64,000 nucleotides of DNA from Deltaproteobacteria bacterium (GTDB lineage: Bacteria; Myxococcota_A; Polyangia; HGW-17; JAJRWW01), in the NCBI GenBank assembly GCA_029938605.1, contig JAOZUO010000007.1, forward strand, positions 1 to 64,000, written 5' to 3'. The position numbers were made by a program, and so were the translations under genes. Positions 8,108-15,214 of this stretch are shown piece after piece (position 1 is the stretch's first letter; every line of letters begins with the position of its first letter). The notes below the pieces were generated by a model. The model saw nothing but the letters and a program-made list of their open reading frames with translations, was not told the DNA's origin and did no database searches.

Positions 8108-9808
8108 TCACTCCTGATCGCCGGCAATGGGTATCCGGACGGAGCTCTCCAGCGGAGAGTGCACGGTCTGAACCGGGTCTTCGGGAAACAGCAGGTCCGC
8201 CGGGCGCCGCTTGTAGTCGTCGAACATCAGCACCTCGTCCACCCGGCGAGCGGTGTCATTCCAACGCAAAAGCTCCAGGTCTCCCTCCCGCATCCGCACA
8301 AAGGTGAAGCGGCGGTTGTTGGGCCACAGGGCGTCCCACACCCCGGCGATGGTGGTCCAGGTGCCCGTGTTCACAAAGAGCGTACCCCGCTTGTCCAACA
8401 CCTTGATCTCGGCCAGGTGGGTGTGGCCCATGACCACGTAGGGCACACCGGTCTCCTCGGCGATGACTCGCGCCGCATCGTAAATCCCAGGCGGCACCCC
8501 CGAAGAGGGCTCTCGGATCCGGGAGAAGAACCGGTTGAACAGCACGAAGAAGGCCACCATGGTGACCATGGTCAGCACGGCCGTGAAGGAGGCCTTGGTG
8601 AAGACGGACTGGGCCACCCAACCCGAGCTCTGGATCAGGCTGAACACCAGGAACCACAGGAACATGCCGAGCACGCCGAACAGCGCGTACTTGATCACCT
8701 TGCCCAGCACGGGCCGCATGATGGAATCCACCAGGCGGTACTTGGTCATGCCCGCGGGCATGGCGCGCTGCTCCTGGATACGATTGAGAGACTTGACCGG
8801 AAGCCCCTCGATCTCGGAGAGCTCCGCGAGGCGGTACTCCTGGATCCGTTGGCAGCGCCGCTGGGCCTTGGTCCGGAAGGTCTGCGTGGCCTTGAGGGCC
8901 TGGAAGAGAAAGGGCAGCCGCCGAAAGAGCACACCGAGCATCTCCGCCAGGTTCAGGCGGGCCACGGCGCTCATGTACTGCTCCATGGAGACCATGTTCG
9001 ACAGGTAGGGGTTACGCTTGCGCACGGCGTTGTACAGATAGCGCACAAACATGGATCCCACCGGCAGATCGAGCTGTCCCGAAGGACGACGCCTCCGTCC
9101 CAGGTACTCCGGGCAGAGATTGTACCGAAAACAGTTGGACGCCTCGTACTGGTTGCCGTGCTCGAAGAAGATGCGCCCGGGCTCGTGGTAAAACCACTGT
9201 CGGTACTCAATACGGGCGGCGGCCTCCTCGGGATCCGCGTCTGGAGCCACGCGCTTCATACCGTCGAGAATGGCGTCATACAACGTATTGCGCACGCGGC
9301 TCCAGTACAACTCCGCGTCGTGGTTGCCCGCCATGAGCACCATCCGGTTGCCGTCAGCCAGAAGCCTCCCCAGCGCCTCGAAAAACGCCGGGTGCCCCTC
9401 CACGATGCGCTCTAACTTCCAATTCACGTGCCGAGAGGTAGAGCTCAGCCCCACCCGCCTCAGCGCGTTGGTCACCACGATGCCCCGCTTCTGGGCCTCG
9501 GCCCGGCCAGGCACCTCGGTCACTGTGAGAAAATCAAAGACGTCCCCCCCCAACAGAAGCGTCACCCGTCGCCCCCGCCGCCTGCGCTCCCGCAGAATGT
9601 GATCCACGAACCGCCCAAACTGAGCGTCGAAAAAGAAACTCTCGAGCCGCTGATAGTTTAGCTGCCCCGGAGGCCGCCCCATGCTCAGGTGCAGATCCGA
9701 CACCACATACAGGTCGTCCGCCCCGTCTGCCCCGTCAGGCCCGTCAGGCCCGTCAGACTCGACGCCATCACGCTCTCTATGTTTGTCCGGCTTACTCATA
9801 GATCCCAC
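8108..9808 (-). CDS. Membrane-anchored calcineurin-like metallophosphoesterase
   Basis: 566-residue metal-dependent phosphoesterase. Its metal-ligand motifs are spread unusually far apart: VVSDLHLS (~residue 36), LGGDVFDF (~88), MAGNHDAEL (~165) and MGHTHLAE (~462). The long insert before the last motif carries two hydrophobic helices (about residues 373-395 and 408-426), so the protein should sit in the membrane. Substrate unknown; lipid or nucleotide phosphoesters are possible. The start is GTG 9808 or ATG 9799. Neither has a Shine-Dalgarno sequence, but a TACTGT box ends six bases before the GTG, suggesting a leaderless message. The acidic DGPDGPDGADG stretch near the N-terminus is encoded by a short tandem DNA repeat. 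Confidence 0.88.
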   Translation of the reverse strand: MGSMSKPDKHRERDGVESDGPDGPDGADGADDLYVVSDLHLSMGRPPGQLNYQRLESFFFDAQFGRFVDHILRERRRRGRRVTLLLGGDVFDFLTVTEVPGRAEAQKRGIVVTNALRRVGLSSTSRHVNWKLERIVEGHPAFFEALGRLLADGNRMVLMAGNHDAELYWSRVRNTLYDAILDGMKRVAPDADPEEAAARIEYRQWFYHEPGRIFFEHGNQYEASNCFRYNLCPEYLGRRRRPSGQLDLPVGSMFVRYLYNAVRKRNPYLSNMVSMEQYMSAVARLNLAEMLGVLFRRLPFLFQALKATQTFRTKAQRRCQRIQEYRLAELSEIEGLPVKSLNRIQEQRAMPAGMTKYRLVDSIMRPVLGKVIKYALFGVLGMFLWFLVFSLIQSSGWVAQSVFTKASFTAVLTMVTMVAFFVLFNRFFSRIREPSSGVPPGIYDAARVIAEETGVPYVVMGHTHLAEIKVLDKRGTLFVNTGTWTTIAGVWDALWPNNRRFTFVRMREGDLELLRWNDTARRVDEVLMFDDYKRRPADLLFPEDPVQTVHSPLESSVRIPIAGDQE

Positions 9809-9814
9809 GAGCCC

Positions 9815-9845
9815 ACAGTACAGAGCGTTCCGACATCGGAGTCAA
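9815..9845 (-). promoter_or_regulatory. Predicted promoter of the metallophosphoesterase gene
   Basis: Minus strand: TTGACT (9845-9840), 19-base spacer, TACTGT (9820-9815), then six bases to GTG 9808. The spacer is longer than ideal. The position predicts transcription starting at the start codon. Confidence 0.4.
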
Positions 9846-9939
9846 GCCCAACAGGTCAAAGGCGTACTCCGCTTGCTTCGAGTGTGGTGGGTCTGGGACT
9901 CTACCGGCAGAGGTGAACGTGCAGGCGGCTGACACACAG

Positions 9940-10284
9940 TCATCGTCGAGCGAAGAGGTTCCGTACCGCCTGAGAGAAGGTCACCCGCCGCAGGAGGCGT
10001 GCGTAGCCACGCAGGGATCGGTGGGCCTTGCAGTTCTGGTCGTAACACTTGTTGGAATTGGAATGACACGAAGACGAGGAGCTGCCCACCGACCCACAGC
10101 TCCGGCCGGCCACACGCTTGCAGCATTTTCCGGCCTTCTTGCGGTCAGCGAAGGAGTCCCCCTTGACACAGAAAAAGTGGTCAGAAGGCGCCTTGCTGAA
10201 CCGATAGCACTTGGCCGAGGCCAGGTCGACAGGAGCCACAACCACGATCCCCACCGCCAACATTCCCAAAAGCAAAATTTTCAT
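9940..10284 (-). CDS. Small secreted cysteine-rich basic protein
   Basis: 114-residue protein with a clear signal peptide (MKILLLGMLAVGIVVVAP to ASA), so exported. The mature ~90 residues are basic and contain ten cysteines, including KCYRF, FFCVKGD, KCCKR, SCGS and KCYDQNCKAH. It does not match a family I recognise. The spacing (CC followed by C, C, C, C) would suit a small disulfide-stabilised fold. ATG 10284 is chosen because AAGGAG lies eight bases upstream; an in-frame GTG three codons earlier is less likely. A strong palindrome (10311-10329) lies in its upstream region. Confidence 0.7.
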   Translation of the reverse strand: MKILLLGMLAVGIVVVAPVDLASAKCYRFSKAPSDHFFCVKGDSFADRKKAGKCCKRVAGRSCGSVGSSSSSCHSNSNKCYDQNCKAHRSLRGYARLLRRVTFSQAVRNLFARR

Positions 10285-10310
10285 CGTTCCCACTCCTTAG
10301 ATTGGTGATG

Positions 10311-10329
10311 AACCAATTGGTAATTGGTT
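10311..10329. promoter_or_regulatory. Palindromic operator-like site
   Basis: AACCAATT and AATTGGTT form a perfect inverted repeat around a three-base centre. A third half site (ATTGGT, 10301-10306) lies immediately beside it. It sits ~27 bases before the start of the small Cys-rich gene and ~90 bases before maf, so it could control either. Confidence 0.4.
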
Positions 10330-10418
10330 TCGGAGTAACATGCAATGGAGTGGCCCATTGGGTGACGCCGCCATTGTCGCCATCGTCGCGATTGGCCGGG
10401 AGTCGGATTCCCGCTAAG

Positions 10419-11027
10419 ATGCGGGCCATGCAGGCCGAGCAGAAACGAGTGATCGTGTTGGCTTCTACTTCGCCCTATCGCCGGGAGCTTCTACAGCGGC
10501 TGGGGTTGGAGTTTTTGGCGGTGGCGCCGGACTGTGATGAGGACCGGCTCAAGGGCCGGGGGCTGGCGGCCGAGGAGCTCGTAACGCGGTTGGCCCGGGA
10601 GAAGGCGGAGTCCGTGGCGGCGGCGCACCCCGACGCGGTGATCATCGGCTCGGACCAGGCCGCTGAGCTGGATGGGGAGATCCTCGGCAAGCCCGGCACC
10701 GCCGCGGGGGCTCGGCGGCAACTTCGACAGCTACGCGATCGGGAGCACCGGCTCCTCACGGCGCTGTGTGTGCTGGACGCCCGGACAGGGCAGCGGGCCG
10801 AGGATCTGGACATTCACCGCCTGCGCCTGCGCGCCTTGAGCGACGGACAGATCGCCCGATACGTGGACGCCGATGACCCGGTGGACTGCGCCGGGTCCTA
10901 CAAGATCGAAGGGCTCGGCATCGCCCTGTTTGACAGAGTGCTGGGGTCGGACTTTACCGCGGTGATCGGCCTGCCCTTGACGCGCGTCGTGGCGCTCTTG
11001 CACCGCCTGGAGATCCAGATCCCGTGA
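10419..11027 (+). CDS. maf: Maf-family nucleoside triphosphate pyrophosphatase
   Basis: About 202 residues, the usual Maf length. It should hydrolyse non-canonical or regulatory nucleoside triphosphates such as dTTP/UTP or modified pyrimidines to monophosphates; in Bacillus the family is linked to septum inhibition. Family motifs are LASTSPYRRELLQRLG near the N-terminus, SDQAAELDGEILGKP (catalytic Asp region) and CAGSYKIEGLG. An upstream in-frame ATG at 10302 would add 39 poorly conserved residues, so 10419 (or 10428) is preferred. The stop codon overlaps the start of the following transporter gene (GTGA), indicating translational coupling. Confidence 0.92.
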   Translation: MRAMQAEQKRVIVLASTSPYRRELLQRLGLEFLAVAPDCDEDRLKGRGLAAEELVTRLAREKAESVAAAHPDAVIIGSDQAAELDGEILGKPGTAAGARRQLRQLRDREHRLLTALCVLDARTGQRAEDLDIHRLRLRALSDGQIARYVDADDPVDCAGSYKIEGLGIALFDRVLGSDFTAVIGLPLTRVVALLHRLEIQIP

Positions 11028-12334
11028 CCGGCCTTCAGACCGTCTGTCTCTTTGTCACGGGATACCTGGTGTCTCGCCTGGTGCTGCGGGCCGACGCCCA
11101 CCTGGTGTTTGTGGACTGGCTGGTGGGCTGGAGCCGGGGACGCGCCTCCCGGGTGGTCCTGGGAGTGATGCTCGCGGCCTTTCTTCTGTCCACCATCGTA
11201 CCCAACGCCCTGACCGTGCTGGCTCTGATCCCGGTGGTGATTCGGCTCAAGAGTTGGGCCCAGGAGGGAATAGACAAGGGGACGGACAAAGGGTTCGGCA
11301 CGGTGCTGGCCATGGCGCTCATCTATGGTGCCAACCTCGGCGGGGTGGGCTCGCTGCTCGGTAGCCCGGCGAACCTGTACCTGCTGGTGAACCTGTCCAT
11401 CTTCGACATCGCGGGCCGCCAATCCCTCCACTTTGTTTCCTGGCTGCTGTTCGGCCTACCCATGGCGACGACGCTGGTGCTGCTGGGCTGGGGCATGCTC
11501 CGGCTCACCGAGCGGCGCGCCATGGCCACCCGCCTACCGGGTTGGGACCGGAAGCGTACGGAGCGGGGCCCCCTGTTTGGCGCGGCCTTGCGTTGGGCGG
11601 CCATGTGGGGAGTGGGCTGGGCCGCAATCCTGACGGCGGCGCTGATCCACGGCGGTGGGCGGGCCACGGTGGGCGCCGCCTGGCGCCTGGTGGGCCGCTT
11701 CGACGTCACCACCCTGGACCTGGTGGCCCTGGCCGGATCGACGGTCTTCACGCTGCTGCTGTTCGGACGGCGGGTGACCCTCAGTAGCACCGGCAGTAGC
11801 ACCGGAGGCGACGAAGAACGAACGCCCCTGCTCCGAATCCGCGACCTGTGGCGCGAGGTGCCCCTCCGGGGGGTGCTCCTCGGCCTGGGGGTGCTGGTGC
11901 TGCTGGTGGTGGTGGCAAAAAGCGGCGCCGTAAGTTGGCTCAGCCGTGCCCTGCCCCACCTGCTGCCCGACCACGCGGGCCTGTTCCCCGTGTCCCTGGT
12001 GCTGGTGCTGGTGACCATCTTCGCCACCGAAGTACTGAACAACACCACGGTCTCCACCGTGCTGTTCCCCCTGTCCGCCGCCGTGGCCGGGACCATCGGG
12101 GTGGACCCGTTGCTGCTCATGCTCGGGGTCTCCCTGGCGTCCACCTGCGCCTTCATGACTCCGGTGGCCACACCGGTCAACGCCCTGGCCTTCGGCGGCA
12201 TCAAGGGGGTGTCCCTGGGCAAGTTCATGAAAAACGGCCTGATCATGAATCTGGTTTCCGCGGTGTGGATCGCCGTCTGGATCACCTGGCTCATCCCACC
12301 GATCCTCGCCTGGTTCGGTGCCTCGGGGTCATAA
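11024..12334 (+). CDS. SLC13/DASS-type anion-sodium symporter
   Basis: 436-residue polytopic membrane protein with about eleven hydrophobic helices. Two family signatures are present: STIVPNALTVLALIPVV plus NLGGVGSLLGSPANLYLL in the first half, and NNTTVSTVLFPL plus STCAFMTPVATPVNALAFG in the second. These are the paired hairpin/SNT-like motifs of the ion-transporter superfamily (DASS, dicarboxylate or sulfate carriers). Substrate cannot be read from the sequence. The start is GTG overlapping the maf stop, so the two genes are co-translated. The ArsB/NhaD branch of the superfamily is an alternative. Confidence 0.85.
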   Translation: MTGLQTVCLFVTGYLVSRLVLRADAHLVFVDWLVGWSRGRASRVVLGVMLAAFLLSTIVPNALTVLALIPVVIRLKSWAQEGIDKGTDKGFGTVLAMALIYGANLGGVGSLLGSPANLYLLVNLSIFDIAGRQSLHFVSWLLFGLPMATTLVLLGWGMLRLTERRAMATRLPGWDRKRTERGPLFGAALRWAAMWGVGWAAILTAALIHGGGRATVGAAWRLVGRFDVTTLDLVALAGSTVFTLLLFGRRVTLSSTGSSTGGDEERTPLLRIRDLWREVPLRGVLLGLGVLVLLVVVAKSGAVSWLSRALPHLLPDHAGLFPVSLVLVLVTIFATEVLNNTTVSTVLFPLSAAVAGTIGVDPLLLMLGVSLASTCAFMTPVATPVNALAFGGIKGVSLGKFMKNGLIMNLVSAVWIAVWITWLIPPILAWFGASGS

Positions 12335-12340
12335 GGATCC

Positions 12341-12369
12341 TTGGTTTCGGTCCGGAGCGAGGCTATCAT
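12341..12369 (+). promoter_or_regulatory. Predicted promoter of the PAS-kinase gene
   Basis: TTGGTT (12341-12346), 17-base spacer, TATCAT (12364-12369), starting seven bases after the transporter stop codon. The predicted start near 12376 gives a ~40-base leader containing the triplicated TTG/SD cassette. Confidence 0.4.
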
Positions 12370-12384
12370 GGTAGCTGCCCGAGG

Positions 12385-12421
12385 CACCGTTGAGGAACAC
12401 CGTTGAGGAGCACCGTTGAGC
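12385..12421 (+). repeat. Triplicated 13-bp start/ribosome-site cassette
   Basis: The unit CACCGTTGAGGAR is repeated about three times with period 13. Each copy contains a TTG and a GAGGA ribosome-binding core, placing TTG codons at 12390, 12403 and 12416 in three different frames. Only 12416 opens the kinase gene. The first opens a nine-codon frame whose TGA (12417-12419) overlaps the kinase start. Confidence 0.7.
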
Positions 12422-13873
12422 ACGAAGAACCGGCAAGACGAGATCACCAAGCCCATGCGGATTCCTTCCTCTGAGATCGAATCGTCCGTCTCGCTGACTC
12501 CTCTGCCGGACCCTCAAAGGATCTCGGAGGTACACGTCAGTACCCTCGACGAGCAGGACACTGACGTTTGGGATGGCCACCAGCCCCCCAAGCCCACACC
12601 GGACAACACCCAGATGATCATTGCCGACCGGTACCGGGTGGAGGAGCGCCTCGCCCACGGCGGCATGGCGCGCATCTACAAGGTCCGCCACCTCAACCTC
12701 GGCAAGATCTTCGCGCTCAAGGTGGTAGACCGACAGTCCGACGCGGCCAAGCGCTTGGAGCAACTCTTCTTCCGGGAGGCCAAGATCGCCTCGGTCATGG
12801 ACCACCCCAACGTCGTGCAGGTCACTGACTTCGGATTCGACGACGAGCTCGGCGCCTTCATCGTCATGGAGTACCTCAAGGGCGAGACTCTACACGCCCG
12901 GATACGGCGGGAGATGGGGCAGAACCTGTCGCTATCCATCCCGTCGGCCCTGGAGATCGGCCTCCAGACCGCCGAGGCGCTGCACTACATGCACTCCCAG
13001 AACGTGATCCACTGCGACATCAAGTCCGAGAACGTTTTTTTGGTGAAACGCCAGTCCGAGCACCGCCAGCGCACCCTCGTAAAGCTCATCGACTTCGGAC
13101 TCTCCCGCTCGAAGGCATCGGGCCTGCAGTTGGCCAGGGCTGAAGTGGCCGGCACCCCCGAGTACATGGCCCCGGAGTTGATCAGGGGCCGCGCCCCGCA
13201 ACCGTCCATGGACATCTACTCCCTGGGGGTGCTCTTTTTCGAGATGCTCACCGGTCAGCTGCCCTTCACCGGCTCCATAGCCGACGTAATTAACGACCAG
13301 CTCTACACCGCCATCCCCTCCCCCTCCGATGCCCTCACCGAGCCCCTGGACGAACGGATGGAGGGGTTCATCATGCGCGCCCTGGACAAGGATCCCATCG
13401 GGCGCCACGAGTCCATGGGGCAAGTGATCTTCGAGCTGCGCACCCTCATGGAGATGTTCAACCTGCGCGACGGCCGCCCCACGCGCACCAAGCCCGGCCG
13501 CACCACGAGCACCTCTGGCGGGGCCCACTACCGGGGCTTTTTCCACCAGTGCCCCTTCCCCATGTTTCAGCTCGACCGGAAGGCACAGATCATCGCCGCA
13601 AACCACGCCTTCCGGCAATTTGTGGGCATCAAGAAGCGGGAGATGAAGGGCCGCCTCATCGACTCCACCCGCTTGGCTTACGTCTACCCGAACATCGTCA
13701 CAGACCTCAAAGCCGCCGTGCAGCGCCGCCATAAAAAGCCCATTCAGCGGATCCTCTCCTTTACCCAACCCGACGGCAAGCGCATCCCCATGATGTCCTG
13801 GCTCACTCCCGAAGCCGACGAATCGGGCCGCATCATTCGCTTCTACGGCTACGTCCACCCCCTGGGCGAGTAG
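12416..13873 (+). CDS. Hanks-type Ser/Thr kinase with C-terminal PAS domain
   Basis: 485-residue soluble kinase. The kinase domain spans ~65-330: glycine-loop region LAHGGMARIYK, catalytic Lys in FALKVVD (~100), catalytic loop VIHCDIKSENVFL (~198), DFG (~226) and GTPEYMAPE. The catalytic loop has HCD instead of HRD, i.e. a non-RD kinase that may not need activation-loop phosphorylation. Residues ~365-485 form a PAS-like sensor domain (MFQLDRKAQIIAANHAF), here C-terminal to the kinase, with no transmembrane helix. The start is TTG with GAGGAG five bases upstream; ATG 12455 is a possible alternative. Confidence 0.9.
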   Translation: MSTKNRQDEITKPMRIPSSEIESSVSLTPLPDPQRISEVHVSTLDEQDTDVWDGHQPPKPTPDNTQMIIADRYRVEERLAHGGMARIYKVRHLNLGKIFALKVVDRQSDAAKRLEQLFFREAKIASVMDHPNVVQVTDFGFDDELGAFIVMEYLKGETLHARIRREMGQNLSLSIPSALEIGLQTAEALHYMHSQNVIHCDIKSENVFLVKRQSEHRQRTLVKLIDFGLSRSKASGLQLARAEVAGTPEYMAPELIRGRAPQPSMDIYSLGVLFFEMLTGQLPFTGSIADVINDQLYTAIPSPSDALTEPLDERMEGFIMRALDKDPIGRHESMGQVIFELRTLMEMFNLRDGRPTRTKPGRTTSTSGGAHYRGFFHQCPFPMFQLDRKAQIIAANHAFRQFVGIKKREMKGRLIDSTRLAYVYPNIVTDLKAAVQRRHKKPIQRILSFTQPDGKRIPMMSWLTPEADESGRIIRFYGYVHPLGE

Positions 13874-13912
13874 TCCCACACCGTGGAAACGCGTTCCGGG
13901 ACAGCGGAACTA

Positions 13913-14341
13913 CTACTCGATGCCGTGAGTTTTGAGATTGGCGCGGATCTCAGGGGTCAGGTCGTGGTCCTTGGCTAGATCTCTGAGCCGCTTGCGGGCG
14001 GCTTCGAGGCAGAACTTGGCTTCGTCGCGATCCAGGGAGAGGGCCTCGGCGAGCTTCGTGGCAAGGGACCACTCCTGCAGGTCGGAGCGACCGTCAGCCA
14101 TGGCCACCAGACAGGCGATCTCGAAGAGACGAAACCGCTGCTGCCGCTCGGGAAAGAGCTTTCGCAGCATGGTGTAGTCGATGCGCTCGGCCTCCTGCTT
14201 CAACCCAGCGGTGTCCTCCTCGCTCAGGCCGAGACTCTTGCCCAGCACATCCAGGAGGGTCGCCTCATTCATGGAGACCTCACCGTCCACAGTGGCCATG
14301 CGATAGGCCAACCGGTACAACATCAAATCCAGGTTGCTCAT
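13913..14341 (-). CDS. TerB-like all-helical protein
   Basis: 142-residue acidic helical protein. Two similar halves, YRMATVDGEVSMNEATLLD and ACLVAMADGRSDLQEWSL, match the TerB/DnaJ-adjacent signature in which an ADG or VDG turn with following Glu binds metal. TerB-like proteins occur in tellurite/stress islands and as membrane-associated adaptors; the exact role here is unknown. ATG 14341 is preferred because AAGGAGCGG precedes it; a longer frame upstream is low-complexity. Another TerB-like protein lies at 56318-57325. Convergent with the PAS kinase, 40 bp away. Confidence 0.65.
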   Translation of the reverse strand: MSNLDLMLYRLAYRMATVDGEVSMNEATLLDVLGKSLGLSEEDTAGLKQEAERIDYTMLRKLFPERQQRFRLFEIACLVAMADGRSDLQEWSLATKLAEALSLDRDEAKFCLEAARKRLRDLAKDHDLTPEIRANLKTHGIE

Positions 14342-14362
14342 AACCGCTCCTTCTTTTGCATC

Positions 14363-14411
14363 CGCAGCACCGCTAGCACCGCTAGCACCGCTAGCACCGC
14401 AGCACCGCAGC
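14363..14411. repeat. GCACCGCTA-type 9-bp tandem repeat
   Basis: Three copies of AGCACCGCT followed by shortened AGCACCGC copies, just upstream of the TerB-like gene. Likely slippage-derived. Confidence 0.6.
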
Positions 14412-14573
14412 ACCGTCCAGACCATAGCCGGAATCATCCGACGGGTCTACGAGGGTGCAGATCCTCAGCAGGGTGGTCGCAAAGTCGCGGTTGGCCCACC
14501 TGCCGACGGTTGTCATTGACGTATCGCTCGAGTCCTACCTCACTGCCCGTGGGCCAGCTCAGATAGACTGCTT

Positions 14574-14665
14574 GTCATTCCGAGCGAGCCAAAGGCGAGT
14601 CGAGGAATCTCTCCTCCTTGCGTTGGTGAGAGATCCCTCGACTCGCTCTGCTCGGTCGGGATGAC
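14574..14665. repeat. REP-like extragenic palindrome
   Basis: Two ~38-base arms (14574-14613 and 14628-14665) are near-perfect reverse complements. Both ends carry GTCATYCCGA and the inner part GAGTCGAGG plus ATCTCTC. Arms with this GTCAT...GAGATC wording resemble a repeat seen between genes in many unrelated bacteria, from memory. No RAYT transposase is nearby. Confidence 0.7.
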
Positions 14666-15214
14666 ACCAATATTCCGACTTTGCGACCGCCCTAAGATCC
14701 CCAGCGGGATAGCCCCCAGGATCCCAGAGTGCTGGATTCCGGTACGTTAGGCTACCTCGCCACTGGATAGCGCGTCTCTGGCGTTCGATTTTCATCCTTC
14801 TCCCACGGGACCGACAAGCAGTTGACCGCGAGCTCGGTGCGTGACGCTGACGGTATGGGTGGCCGCTAACGTCGGGGCGTCCGGAATTCCATTGGTCAGA
14901 AAAAATGAAGGCACGCCCGAGCGTTCGCGACTTCGCCCGACGCTCGGGCCAACCAGTAGCGTGCGCCATCGCCAGCTACGTCCCAAAGGCGCAATCGAGA
15001 GCGTACACAAATGAGATATCCAGGCTCTAATGCAAGCAGGCGGGAATGGCGTATTGGTCGGCGGGCATCAACGCGATGATGCGCCTGCGATGTGTCTGGG
15101 CTTGGGGGCGCTGGGATGAAGTTTTTGCACCAGCGGCAAAGTGCCATCGGCGAAAATCTCAACGATTTAGTCTGCGCGGCCCTTGGACAAGTCCCCTATT
15201 GGATATGCGCCCGT

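Larger units (their letters stand above)
14342..15214. other. Non-coding region with repeats
   Basis: About 870 bases without a convincing gene on either strand. It contains a 9-bp tandem repeat next to the TerB-like start (14363-14411), a REP-like 92-base palindrome (14574-14665) and a 9-bp perfect inverted repeat with a 17-base loop (14915-14923 with 14941-14949). On the minus strand that last repeat is followed at some distance by a U-run, so it may be a weak terminator. Nothing recognisable was found in 14950-15210. Base composition appears lower in GC than neighbouring genes. Confidence 0.5.

Noticed and set aside
7922-9415. Long plus-strand frame over the metallophosphoesterase
   Set aside because: His/Gln/Arg-rich shadow with no family; the opposite strand has all phosphoesterase motifs.
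14896-15162. 88-residue minus-strand frame in the large gap
   Set aside because: No ribosome site or family; it spans an inverted repeat. Probably non-coding.
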